64,000 nt of DNA from an uncultured bacterium (GTDB lineage Bacteria > Patescibacteriota > Gracilibacteria > Absconditabacterales > Absconditicoccaceae), in assembly GCA_903904875.1 (NCBI GenBank), contig CAIVEC010000011.1, positions 1 through 64,000 of the forward strand, read 5' to 3'. Positions within the stretch are counted from its first letter, which is position 1. The number at the start of each line of letters is the position of its first letter. This document shows positions 1-10,277 of this stretch, one piece after another. Below the pieces are notes generated by a model that searched no databases, was not told the origin of the DNA, and saw only the letters and a program-made list of their open reading frames with translations. Made by a program: the position numbers and the translations under genes.

Positions 1-74
1 CTAAAATCTAAATTCTAAATTCTAAATTTTAAATTCTAAATTCTAAATTTTAAATTCTAAATTCTAAATTATTT
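1..74. repeat. AT-rich word repeat
   Basis: The stretch before the first gene is built almost entirely of the degenerate word TCTAAATT repeated in tandem with TTTAAATT variants. It shows no ORF and no stem-loop. The same kind of word fills the spacers near 6.9 and 7.35-7.43 kb. Confidence 0.75.
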
Positions 75-266
75 ATGTCAAAGCCCTACCGTTCACCAGA
101 AGAGATAGCCGACATATTCGGCATCACTTTGCCCGTCGTCAAAAAAATCATCAAGAAACATAGAGTGGACACCTTCACCAGCAAAGGCGTGAAAGTGCAC
201 GTGAAAGATTTCAATAAAGCGTATACCAAGCATTATAACCCATCGCTGTTCAAACAAAGCAAATAA
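75..266 (+). CDS. Small helix-turn-helix protein (63 aa)
   Basis: A 63-residue basic protein. Residues 6-40 read like an excisionase or MerR-type HTH: SPEEIADIFGITLPVVKKII forms a helix-turn-helix, followed by a short strand region with TSKGVKVHVKDF, as in DNA-binding domains of the HTH_17 kind. It probably binds DNA, but the target is unknown. It has only two glycines, so the UGA code cannot be tested here. It is not obviously in an operon: a promoter-like site lies between it and purL. The family assignment rests on pattern only. Confidence 0.65.
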   Translation: MSKPYRSPEEIADIFGITLPVVKKIIKKHRVDTFTSKGVKVHVKDFNKAYTKHYNPSLFKQSK

Positions 267-276
267 ATTTCCTCTC

Positions 277-304
277 TTGACATTTTCTATCGAAAATATA
301 GTAT
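277..304 (+). promoter_or_regulatory. Probable promoter upstream of purL
   Basis: TTGACA at 277-282 is followed after 16 bases by TAGTAT at 299-304, an imperfect -10 box. It lies about 80 bp before the purL start and after the end of the HTH gene, so it would drive purL separately. Confidence 0.45.
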
Positions 305-382
305 CCGGTTACTCAATCCCGAACAAAAAGAAAAAATAATAATCACCCTATTATTTTTTTTTATTATTCATTCAAATCAAAA

Positions 383-3300
383 ATGTACGATAGAATCATC
401 AATGGAATGGCAGACAGTAATTTAGAATCCCTGGAAGCGCAGAAAAAGCTGACCAGAGAAGTATATGTCACCAGGAAAAAAGAGCTCGAGGTGACAAACT
501 CTCTCGATAAAGTCTTGGAGGAGGAATTGTGAATCCAAGGCGTCAAGACCCAAGTCGCTGTAAGATATCTTGTCGACGGCCTGACCGACGACGAATACAA
601 AACAGCTTTGCCTACCATCTTCGGCGAGTTGCCGGTGGAGGAAGTGCTAAGCGGTAATCTGGCTGATTGCATGCTGTGATTGAGTGAAGCGGAGGCAAAT
701 AAAAAAGTGCTCAATATAGAATCCTTGCCCGGCCAATACGATGATGTCGTGGATGCGACCCAGCAATGCCTGATGCTCCAGACCGGAAACCAGAACCACA
801 ATGTGAGAACATTTTCCACGATTGTCTTTGACGGAGATATTTCACAAGAAGATATGGCGAAGGTGAAGAAATATCTGATCAATCCTGTTTCAGAACAAGA
901 TACAGATTTATCTGACACAAAACTTCTGAGGGATATCCCATCCGCGGAGAACGTGAAAATTCTAGACGGATTCACCGACTTGGATACAGAATGACTCAAT
1001 AAATTCATCAACACATACGCACTCGCGATGAACGGCGACGACCTGAAATTCGCTCAGGAATATTTTTCTAAAAAATGAAGGAATCCGAGTGTAGCGGAGA
1101 TCAAAGTCCTCGATACGTATCGATCCGACCACTGCAGACATACGACATTCAACACGGAAATATGAAAAATAGATTTTGAAAATGTGCAAGGATATTCGCC
1201 TGATGCATCCAAACTCTTAAATGAAATGCTCGATGTTCGATTGGAATACGAACAAGCGAGAAACGAACTTGGAAGATACAAACAACCGAAGACTCTGATG
1301 GAAGTCGCGACAATGGGTACCAGATACCTCAAAGCACATCCAGAGATAAATCCTAATATCAAGAATATCGTTGAATCGGAAGAGAACAACGCATGTACAT
1401 TCAGGACTACTATCGAAATGGAAGATGGCAGGACAGAGGAACGGGAGATCATGTTCAAGAACGAGACACATAACCATCCTACGGAAATTGAACCCTTCGG
1501 TGGTGCAGCGACCTGTCTATGATGATGTATCAGAGATCCGCTTTCATGAAGATCATGGATTTTCCAGGCGATGAGAGTGACCGGCGCAGCAGATCCTACC
1601 GAACCGATTTCACAGACATTAGCAGGAAAACTTTCTCAGAGAGTGATTTCGCAATTATCCGCCTTATGATATTCCAGTTACGGAAACCAGATGGGTATCC
1701 ATGCAGGACAAGTGCAAGAATATTTCCACCCAGGATACAAAGCGAAACGTTTCGAAGTAGGATACGTTATTGCATGAGCGCCTACAGCAAATATCAGAAG
1801 AGAGACACCGACCGCTTGAGACAAAGTCATCATGATCTGAGGAAAGACAGGAAGGGACGGAATCGGATGAGCGACGGGTTCATCCAAAGAACACGATTCT
1901 ACTTCCGTCGCTAATCGATGAGCTGAAGTGCAGAAATGAAATCCCGTAGAAGAAAGAAAATTATCCAGACTATTCTTGGACCCAAGATTCACTCAATATA
2001 TAAAAAAATGCAACGACTTCGGTGCATGATGAGTAGCAGTCGCCATCTGAGAGCTTACGAGATGATTAACTATTAACTTAGATACGATACCGACCAAATA
2101 TTCATGATTGGATGGAACGGAATTAGCCATCTCAGAATCGCAGGAGAGGATGGCCATCGTCATCGAAGCTAAAGATTACGACGAAGTGATGAAGCTTATC
2201 CAGGAATATAATCTCCAGTGAACCGCTGTTGCTCAAGTGACTGACAGTAAAAAACAACCATCCGGAGACAGATTGTTGATGAGATGGAAAGGTGCACCTA
2301 TCGTAAATCTCGATAGGGATTTCCTCGATATGGCAGGAGCGAAGAGAAAAATGGATATGATCAAGATCGGCGTGAAAAAAGATTTGAATCTCGATGATAC
2401 GATACCGACGGATATTCGAGCAAGATTGGATATATCCAAGAATTTTGACGAGGGTGATCATTGAGCGTTTTTGAGGAATCTCAGACGCAAAGAGGTCGCA
2501 AGCCAGAAATGACTCTGATCCATCTTCGATAATTCCGTCTGATGATCAAACGTGCTCGCAATGCAGTGAGGAAAATACCAAGCGACTCCGCAGCTCTGAA
2601 TGGTTTCTAAAATACCGACCTTCGACGGTGTCGACGCTAAAACGGTTACTATTTCTACTCATGGATTCAATCCTGAACTTGCGGAAAAATCAGCGTATCT
2701 CGGCGCCATCAATGCCATCAGATTAGCGGCATCCAAACAAGTTGCTTTGTGATGAGATTACAAGACTATGCGATTATCACTTCAAGAATATTTCGGCAAG
2801 CTCAAAGACGATCCCGAGAGATGGTGAGAATGTTATAGCGCATTGCTCTGAGCGTTCAAAGCGCAGAAAGAATTAGGAATCCCCGCTATCGGCGGCAAAG
2901 ACAGCATGTCATGAACCTACAAACCCAAAGAAGGAAAAGAAATAAATGTCCCGCCAGCAGTAGTTGCTTTTGGTGCAAATATGTGAGATATCGATCATAT
3001 CGTTTCCGGGGAATTCAAGAAGCCAGGAAATGAGGTGCGATATTTTCCTGCTTCTAAAAACTGGGATGAATATAAAAAAATGTTGGAGTATGTACAAGAA
3101 CTTATCAGACAATGAATGGTTTCTGCTTCCAATATAGTAGAATCATGATGATTAGCAGCAACCATCGGTAAGATGTCCTTTGGAAATAATATTTGATTTA
3201 CATGATATTTGATAGAGGAATCTGAAGATTGGTTTAAGGAAGATTTATGAGGGATAGTCTTGGAAATAGATAAAGATAAAAAAAATGAGGACCTATCATA

Positions 3301-4381
3301 TCATTTGCATAAAGATTTTGCTTATCATAATATATGAGAAACAACGAAGGATAAAGAGATAAAAATTGATGGTAAGAAAATTTCTTTGGATGAAGCATTG
3401 GAATCCTATACATGAACGCACGAAAAAGTGCATCCTACAGCTCTCCATCATACAGCTCAGTGAGAAGAAAAAGTTGATCCGATTTTTGTCTCCGAAAAAG
3501 CGAAAGAGAGACATACGCTCATAGAGACTTCCGAATCGTGATTAGCGAACAATTTCAATATCCTCAAATGAATCAAACCGAAAGTAGTAATCCCTGTTTT
3601 CCCATGAACGAACTCAGAACTCGATACCGCACATCAAGCACGTAAAGCAGGTATGGAAGCTACAGAATTCATCTTCAACAACCAGACCCCGGAATTGCTT
3701 ATGGAGTCCACCAGAAAATTCGCTGAATTACTCAATGACGCGCAGATGGTGGTGTTCCCATGATGATTCTCCGCTGGCGACCAGCCGCACGGTTCAGCGA
3801 AATTCATAGCATCCATTTTCAGGATGAACGTCGTGAGAGACGCGATGCAAAGATTCCTGGATAAACCGGATACGCTGACATTGTGAATCTGTAACGGATT
3901 CCAGGCACTGATAAAATTATGAGTATTCGATGAATCAAAAATAACTGATTATCTGACTGAGGAAAGTCCGACGCTCACTTACAACACGACGGGAAGACAT
4001 ATGACCGACCAAGTCGGACTCCAGATCACGTCTGTACTTTCGCCTATGCTCTCATTGGTCGATATCGGCGATACGTTCGTCATCCCTATCTCGCATGGAG
4101 AAGGAAGATTGTATATGAAAGACTGAATGACATTGCTAAAATATATCAATAACGGACAAGTAGTCATGCAATACCTAGATTCTGAATGACATCCTACGTC
4201 CAAGTACAACGGCTCATTGGAATGAATCGCAGCGCTCTGTTCTCCTGACGGAAGGATTCTCTGATTGATGCCGCATCCAGAAAGGACATGAAGTAAATTA
4301 TTCCAGAACATCCCATGAAATCACGATCTCCCGATCTTCAGATCAGCAGCAAAGGAGTTCGGCGTAAAATTCAAAAAATAA
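383..4381 (+). CDS. purL: Phosphoribosylformylglycinamidine synthase, single-chain PurL
   Basis: Converts FGAR, glutamine and ATP to FGAM in purine synthesis. Reading UGA as glycine gives one uninterrupted 1332-residue frame with more than 50 in-frame TGA codons. The length fits the long single-chain form that carries its own glutaminase. The N-terminal synthase part contains the family signature DHCRHTTF and the segment FKNETHNHPTEIEPFGGAAT. The C-terminal class I glutaminase has the nucleophile in LGICNGFQ (Cys about 1170) and the pair HPE (His about 1298, Glu about 1300). Several TGA codons fall on family glycines, including the one before ICNGFQ. purN follows after 157 bp, but palindromic element A-D lies between them. 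The start is the first ATG of the frame. Confidence 0.97.
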
Positions 4382-4392
4382 AAATCTCACAT

Positions 4393-4447
4393 AATTGAGA
4401 CGCAATAAAAACTTGAATGTAATGAATGTTTTTATGACGTCGAAATT
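4393..4447 (+). repeat. Palindromic element A, copy 1
   Basis: Stem architecture from the outside in: AATT/AATT, GA opposite GA, GACG/CGTC, CA opposite GA, ATAAAAAC/GTTTTTAT, then a 15-nt loop. The same order occurs in copies at 16768-16821, 51014-51068 and 58724-58777, with compensatory changes. It lies in the purL-purN spacer with no terminator U-run. Whether it acts as RNA or as a DNA hairpin is unknown. Confidence 0.8.
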
Positions 4448-4519
4448 ATACCGATGATTTTAGAAGTTTTGAATTCGAGCGTAGAGAAGAATTTAAATCT
4501 TTCTAAAACAATCGGTATA
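4447..4519 (+). repeat. Palindromic element D, copy 1
   Basis: Directly continues element A. TATACCGAT pairs with ATCGGTATA and, further in, TTTTAGAA pairs with TTCTAAAA; the long loop contains GAGCGTAGAGAAGAATTTA. A related hairpin with a similar loop (AAGCGTAAGCGAAG then TAATTTA) lies at 58565-58637 beside element A copy 4. It ends 19 bp before the purN start. Confidence 0.7.
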
Positions 4520-4538
4520 AACTAAAACAAAAACCATT

Positions 4539-5147
4539 ATGAACATCCGACCGACAATCTTAGTATTCAACTCCGGCTCAGGAAGCGGTTTCCAGGAGCT
4601 GGTAGAAAACACCCGTACCGGTGTATTACGCGCAGATATCATAGGTCTAGTGACCAATAACAAAAATCACGAGTGCGTGAAACGCGCAGAAGAGCTTAAT
4701 ATCAAATCTTGTGTCATGACCGACCTAGGAGTAGAAGACTACAAAGATCTGCTGGAAGGATATAAACCAGATTTCGTCGCATTATCCGGCTGGCTCAAGA
4801 AAGTGCCGATGGGCGTATTCGATCCACAGAGGACGATCAATATCCATCCGGGGCCATTGCCCGAATTCGGCGGTCCAGGAATGTATGGTCATCATGTGCA
4901 TGACGCTGTGATGAAAGCCTTCCATGCACGCAGGATAGTAAGCACCCAAGTATGCATGCACTACGTGATAGACGAATACGATCAAGGTCGAGTATTCTTC
5001 AGATATCCTGTACGAATACGAACTAATGATACCAGCTGTACCTTAGCTGGTCGCGTGAATAAAATCGAACATGGTTGGCAATCGTACATCACCAATCTCG
5101 TCGTCCACGGAGAAATCCGTTGGGACGGAAAAATCCAGAAAGCTTAG
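4539..5147 (+). CDS. purN: Phosphoribosylglycinamide formyltransferase
   Basis: Transfers the formyl group from 10-formyl-THF to GAR, an early step of purine synthesis. The 202-residue protein has the N-terminal Rossmann start ILVFNSGSGSGFQ and the formyltransferase signature NIHPGPLPEFGGPGMYG, in which Asn, His and the HPGPLP loop are the usual catalytic region. The length is normal. All of its roughly 18 glycines use GGN codons and none uses TGA, unlike purL just upstream. A hairpin terminator follows at 5187. Together with element A-D directly in front, this suggests a more recent acquisition than purL; that is inference. Confidence 0.95.
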   Translation: MNIRPTILVFNSGSGSGFQELVENTRTGVLRADIIGLVTNNKNHECVKRAEELNIKSCVMTDLGVEDYKDLLEGYKPDFVALSGWLKKVPMGVFDPQRTINIHPGPLPEFGGPGMYGHHVHDAVMKAFHARRIVSTQVCMHYVIDEYDQGRVFFRYPVRIRTNDTSCTLAGRVNKIEHGWQSYITNLVVHGEIRWDGKIQKA

Positions 5148-5186
5148 TCGTGCCTGATTGGATCAGAAAAAGTTTTTTGTAGTAAC

Positions 5187-5213
5187 TGCCGGGTGTTTCC
5201 CGGCATTTTTTTG
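5187..5213 (+). terminator. Rho-independent terminator after purN
   Basis: TGCCGGG pairs with CCCGGCA around a TGTTT loop, followed by seven T. Confidence 0.85.
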
Positions 5214-5353
5214 TTAGCACCCGGGTGGAAATTTCTTCACCCAGGTATATACCAATAGCTATTGAAGTTTTAGACGGAATTTTTATAATTCATTCAGTTG
5301 CCACTATAACGTACGGAATGAGATGCTACCATTTTAGCGTCTTTTTTTTGTAC

Positions 5354-6898
5354 ATGATCCAGAAAGTGAAAACCTACGCCAACGTGGGACTTGAATGACA
5401 CGAGATCATCGTTGAAGCGGATTCCAGCAAATCGTTGCCGACCATCGAAATCGTCTGACTGCCGGATGCCGCCATCAAGGAGTCCAAAGAACGCTTGAGA
5501 GCAACCTTCCGTAATGCAGGCATCCAGCTGCCCAACAGGAAGATAGTCTTGAATCTTTCGCCCTCCGATATCAAAAAAGTCGGGACGAGTTTCGATCTGC
5601 CGATGGCGGTCGCGATATTATTCCTGATATTCGAAGATAAGATCACGCCGCCGCAGACTGAATTTCTCTACTTCGGCGAACTGTGATTGGACGGAAATGT
5701 GAAACGTGTGAATTGACTTTTACCGTCGGTGATTAGCGCGATGAACCACGGCTACAAGCATTTCTTCGTGCCGGAGGAGAACGTCTATGAATTGGAATAT
5801 GTTCCGGGGATACACATCTATCCGATAGGGAAATTTGATCAGATGATAGAATATTTCATAGAAGGAAAAGAATTCTTCTGTATCGACCAAGCCAAAGACA
5901 TCGAAACCTTGTATCAGCAGAGCGACCTGTTCGAGGTCGATTTCGCACACATCAAATGACATCTTATCGCCAAGAGAGCCTTAGCTATAGCCGCGGCATG
6001 ATTGCATAATCTGCTCATGGTCGGCGCACCATGAAGTTGAAAAACATTGCTCAGCAAAGCGCTCCCGAGTATTTTGCCACCGCTAGGATTCGAAGAGATT
6101 CTCGAAGTATCACAGATCTATTCGCTTGTCGGCAAACTTTCCAAAGATGTTCCTTTGGTTACCAAGCGCCCGTTCCGTCAGGTCCACCATACGGCTTCCA
6201 AGATTTCCATCACCGGATGATGATCGCGTCTGACACCGTGAGAGATCAGTTTAGCGCATAAGTGAATATTATTCTTCGACGAGCTCACGGAGTTTCCGCG
6301 CGAAGTTCTCGAGGTCCTTCGTCAGCCATTAGAAGACAAATCTGTCGTCATCTCGCGCGTCTCATGAACCATACAATACCCGGCGAACTTCATGTTCGTC
6401 GCCGCGATGAACCCGTGCATCTGTGGCTATTACAAAGATTCTGAAAAAAATTGTTCGTGTTCGTTGCTCGACATCAAACGCTACCAGAGCAAAATTTCCT
6501 GACCGTTATTAGACAGGATAGATATGATCCTGGAAATCCCGAGAGAGGACATCGACAAGATTCTCAATAACATCGCCGAAGAAAGTTCCTCCAGTATCAG
6601 AGAAAAAGTCATCAATGCATGGAAGATCCAACAACAGAGATTCGCCTGACTCTCCATTACGTCAAACTCGCAGATCACATCAAAACATATCGACGAATTG
6701 ATCCCCCTCGACCAAGGCTGTAAAGATTTCCTTGCAACCGCATCGAGGAAACTGACGCTGTCGACCAGAGTCGTACATCGTACCATAAAATTAGCAAGGA
6801 CTATCGCCGACATCCAGTGACAAGACTTCGTTACCATCAACCATTTAGCTGAAGCGCTGCAGTACAGGTCAAAGACGATGTTTGTAGAAGCGGAATAA
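5354..6898 (+). CDS. comM: ComM/YifB-type Mg-chelatase-like AAA+ ATPase
   Basis: A 514-residue protein, read with UGA as glycine. The N-terminal ChlI-like domain ([18 protein letters not shown]... and the segment [17 protein letters not shown]) is followed by an AAA+ domain with Walker A GAPGSGKT (residues about 224-231), Walker [21 protein letters not shown] and the segment [13 protein letters not shown]. Two of the Walker A glycines are encoded by TGA. The family helps branch migration or uptake of DNA during transformation in other bacteria. The length matches (about 500 residues). It stands alone between purN and a spacer of AT-rich words. Confidence 0.95.
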
Positions 6899-6970
6899 AT
6901 TTAGAATTATAGAATTTAGAAACCAATAAGAATTTAGAAAAAAGAATTTTAAATTATAAATTTAGAAACG
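6899..6970. repeat. AT-rich word repeat
   Basis: The spacer is composed of variants of AGAATTTAGAAA in tandem. No promoter or stem stands out. Confidence 0.6.
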
Positions 6971-7345
6971 ATGTATGATTTAGAAAAGAGAGTACTTATG
7001 TTCAGTAAGGAATTGCTCAAATATATAAAAAGCATATATATTACAGATATCAATAAAAATATGGTCAATCAGGTAATAAGATCGGGAACGAGCATTTGAG
7101 CCAATTATTGCGAGGCAAATTGAGCAAGTTCCAAAAGAGACTTTACAAACAAGATATATATCTGTAAAAAAGAGTCCAAGGAAACAAATTATTGGCTAGA
7201 GCTACTATTAGGAATTACCAGTACTTCTCGTGAGCAATTAGAAAGTATAGTCAAGGAATCACATGAAATTGCATGTATATTCAATAAGATTGCACAAAGC
7301 CTTAAAACCAAGCCTATTTTAAAAATTACACCTTCTAAATTTTAA
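6971..7345 (+). CDS. Four helix bundle protein (23S rRNA IVS-type family)
   Basis: 124 residues in code 25. The family core is clear: LEKRVLMFSKELLKYIKS near the start and QVIRSGTSIGANYCEANGAS in the middle, followed by KESKETNYWLELL. Members of this family (TIGR02436) are found in intervening sequences of 23S rRNA genes and also free-standing in many CPR genomes. Here it is free-standing. The role is unknown. Glycines in SIGANY and EANGAS are TGA-encoded. The last codons run into the AT-rich word repeat downstream (PSKF is encoded by one word), so the C-terminus may have been reshaped by that repeat. Confidence 0.9.
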
Positions 7346-7433
7346 ATTCTACTTTCAAAATTCTACCTTCTAAATTTTAAATTCTACTTTCAAAATTCTA
7401 TCTTCTAAATTTTAAATTCTAAATTCCATCTTC
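7346..7433. repeat. AT-rich tandem word repeat
   Basis: About 30-bp units containing TTCTAAATTTTAAATTCTA and CTTTCAAAATTCTA occur nearly three times in a row, starting inside the end of the preceding gene. There are no spacers and no palindromes of CRISPR type. Confidence 0.75.
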
Positions 7434-7598
7434 ATGAAATTTCTCTGCAACGTTTGCCACAAATTTTCTTATGATCTCGAGAAGGGCGATCCTGCTCACG
7501 GCATCCCGCCAAACACGAAACCTGAAGATCTGCCTGATGATCGGAGATGTCCTATCTGTCACAACGATAAGACACATCTGAAACCCGTTAATAACTAA
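7434..7598 (+). CDS. Rubredoxin
   Basis: A 54-residue iron protein and probable one-electron carrier. Two Cys pairs, CNVC (Cys5, Cys8) and CPIC (Cys39, Cys42), sit at rubredoxin spacing, with an acidic middle (GDPAHGIPPNTKPEDLPDD) typical of the family. It has no TGA, but only two glycines. It lies between a repeat spacer and gpmI; no redox partner gene is adjacent. Confidence 0.93.
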   Translation: MKFLCNVCHKFSYDLEKGDPAHGIPPNTKPEDLPDDRRCPICHNDKTHLKPVNN

Positions 7599-7677
7599 TA
7601 TATCATAGGCTTTACCATTGAAATCAGCTAGGAGAAGTGTATACTCATAGATACACAACTTTATTTAATTACGTGCT

Positions 7678-9204
7678 ATGAAGAAACTCGCACTGATCAT
7701 CCTCGACGGATTTGGCATCAACAAAAAGACCCCGAAACAGAATGGAATCATTCAAGCGGATTCTCCTATTTTCAAAAAATTATTCTCAGAAGCCTATGCA
7801 GCTTTAGACGCTTCTGAAAAAGCGGTCGGATTGCCTGTCGGTCAGATGGGAAATTCAGAGGTCGGACATATGACTATCGGTTCAGGCAGGATTATCAAAC
7901 AAAATTTAGTGGAGATAGACGATATGCTGGATGACGGCCGTTTCGCAAAATTACCGGAATTCCAAGCAGGTATCCGTCATTGCGAACAGAACGGTTCTAC
8001 GCTTCATTTACTGCAATTATTCTGACCAGGCGGCGTGCATGCGATGGATTCGCATCTCAAGAAAATATTGAAAATAATCCCTCAGGATATCCCTGTTTCA
8101 TTGCATCTTTTCGGAGACGGAAGAGATCGCGCACCGGATAGCATGTTAGGCTTGATGAAAGACTTTGAAATCTTCCTCAAAAAATTTCCGAACGTGAAGA
8201 TATCATCATTAGCGTGAAGGTATTACGGCATGGACAGGGACAACAACCGGGAAAGGATCCAGAAGTCCTATGATGAGATCATGTTCGGTCAATTGCAGAC
8301 CAGCGACACCCCAAGCGAATATATCGCGAAACAATACGAACAAGGCATTCAGGATGAATTCATCAAACCGGTGAGTTTCACCTGGTGAGAGCAGATAGAG
8401 AGCGGCGACGCGGTCTTCCATCTCAACTTCAGATCCGATAGGGCGAGAGAGATGACGCAAGCCATCATGGTGTCCATGGATAAGAAACTCGCGGACAATT
8501 ATCCGACCCGGGACAAACTGTTTCTGATCAAGAATCTCAGCAACCTCTATTTCGTCTCCATGACCAAATATTACCAAGAATACGAATGACCGGTATTCAT
8601 CAAAGAACTCATCATCAAAAATATTTTATCTGAAGTGATTTCACGTCATGAGCTCCGTCAACTACATCTCGCAGAGACCGAGAAATTCGCTCACGTCACG
8701 AAATTCTTCAACGGCGACAGGCAGATAGTCTTCGACGGCGAAAAAGATATCTTAGTACCATCGCACAAAGTGGCGACGTATGATCTAGATCCGGAGATGT
8801 CCGCACAAGAGATCTACGACCAGTTCATCGCGAAAGCCAAAGATTTCGACTTCATCGTCGTTAATTTCGCTAACGGAGATATGGTAGGTCACACCGGCAA
8901 GATGGACGCAGTCATCAAAGCCATCAAAAAGCTTGATAGTATCATATGAAATATTATTTCTTTCTGCGACAAAAATAATTACGAGCTTATCATCACCGCT
9001 GATCATGGCAATAGCGATGATATTGGCACACCGGAAAAACCGATCACCGCACATACTTTGAATCCTGTCCCATGCCGATATATCAGCAAAAGCAAGACCC
9101 AGCCGATAAAAAAAAGCTGATGACTCTACGACATCGCTCCTACCGTGTTGAAACTTATGTGAATAGATATTCCAAAAGAGATGACCTGAAAACCGCTTAT
9201 ATAA
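7678..9204 (+). CDS. gpmI: 2,3-bisphosphoglycerate-independent phosphoglycerate mutase
   Basis: Interconverts 3- and 2-phosphoglycerate in lower glycolysis, using two Mn ions. 508 residues with UGA as glycine, which is the usual length. It starts ALIILDGFG (first metal Asp). The phospho-serine is in MGNSEVGH (Ser60), followed by LLQLFGPGGVHA, LFGDGRDR and NLNFRSDRAREM-type segments (here HLNFRSDRAREM). The C-terminal metal ligands are in ITADHGNSDD and TAHTLNPVP. Glycines of the FGPGGVH motif and of the terminal PKEMTGKPLI are TGA-encoded. Its stop codon directly abuts the stop codon of the convergent gene. Confidence 0.97.
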
Positions 9205-10242
9205 TTACATTTCAATTTCACTAGAGGCATCCTTCTCGCTATCAGGCAGGAGGATGTTTCTTATTTTTTCATCACGATTCATAAGTATTATCGCATCCAT
9301 ATCATCCGGTTCTCGTATCTTACCGAAGGTGCTGAGTTTCTCTGAATGATGGAACGGCACGACATAATTGTTCGTCATCTTCTTATATTCTTCGTTGAAG
9401 GTATCGATGAAGTGGACATTTTTCGTGATAGGGGAGATGACGATGACATCCGTTCAGGTTAAATTCTTTTCATGGAATCGCTTGCAGAAAAGCTGAGAAT
9501 AGAACTGCAGCGTCTCTTTGACCAATCCTTTCGCCAATGGATTAGACTCGATGAAATCATAGGTTTTGTACCGGTATTGGACGATACCGTTATCCTTGTA
9601 CATCTGCTTCAACGCACCCATTCACAGATTCAACGTATCCACGGCATAATAGAATCCGTTCTGGATTTTGATCGCTTTGCAGGAATTTTCTGTGATATAT
9701 AAAAGCACAAAATTATCTTTTTTCAGATTATTCCTCAAAAAGAGGAGGGTATGAAACGATTGCGGAAGGATGGTAATGTTCTTCGTCTCCAGGAGGTTCC
9801 CGTAGACGGAGTTGATGATGTTCATGGTCTTCTTGTTCAGATATACGATATACAATCTGAAGAATATTTCGCCGGTCTCGCCGATGACATGTTTCTTCTC
9901 CTCGCCGTCGACATGCACGCTATCGACGTAGACCATGATCCTTTCCCCATCGACGTCGTTGTGTTTCTTGGTCGCCTGACATTTCTCTTCTATGATGTCT
10001 TTCAAATCCTGAAAGGTGAATTTTTTCTCGAATGTCTGGAAAATGTCGAACCTGAAAAAGGAGAACCTGCTTTCGTCCAGCATGAAGTAATGGCTGTATT
10101 TGGGATATTCCCGGGATTCGTCGGTTATCTTGACGAGATTCTCATGGAGGATATATTGCAGAATCTGTTCGCCTGGGCGAATCTTGTAGACACGAAAACT
10201 CGGGTGCGATTCGGAAAGATGTTCGTATCGGATATAAAACAC
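9205..10242 (-). CDS. Degenerate actin-like protein, possibly FtsA/PilM-related
   Basis: 345 residues in code 25. I do not recognise a close family. The middle part (YVDSVHVDGEEKKHVIGETGEIFFRL) has the pattern of the SHS2 insert of FtsA. The following FVLLYITENSCKAIKIQNG then LNLGMGALKQMY resembles the phosphate-2 and adenosine parts of an actin fold, but the usual Asp/Gly signature residues are poorly kept. There is no signal peptide or membrane segment. It is tail-to-tail with gpmI and downstream of topA on the same strand. The ATPase role is uncertain. Confidence 0.4.
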
Positions 10243-10277
10243 TGGTCGCTTACTTACAATATAAAGCGTGAAACTGT

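Noticed and set aside
383-4381. purL as a pseudogene with many nonsense mutations
   Set aside because: All interruptions are TGA at family glycine positions, the frame is otherwise perfect over 1332 residues, and the same pattern holds in essential ribosomal genes.
4393-4519. Element A as an integron attC site
   Set aside because: It is palindromic and beside possible cassettes, but lacks the GTTRRRY and RYYYAAC core boxes, has a conserved rather than variable stem, and no integrase gene is in the window.
7330-7433. CRISPR array
   Set aside because: The units are contiguous, degenerate and AT-rich; there are no unique spacers and no cas genes.
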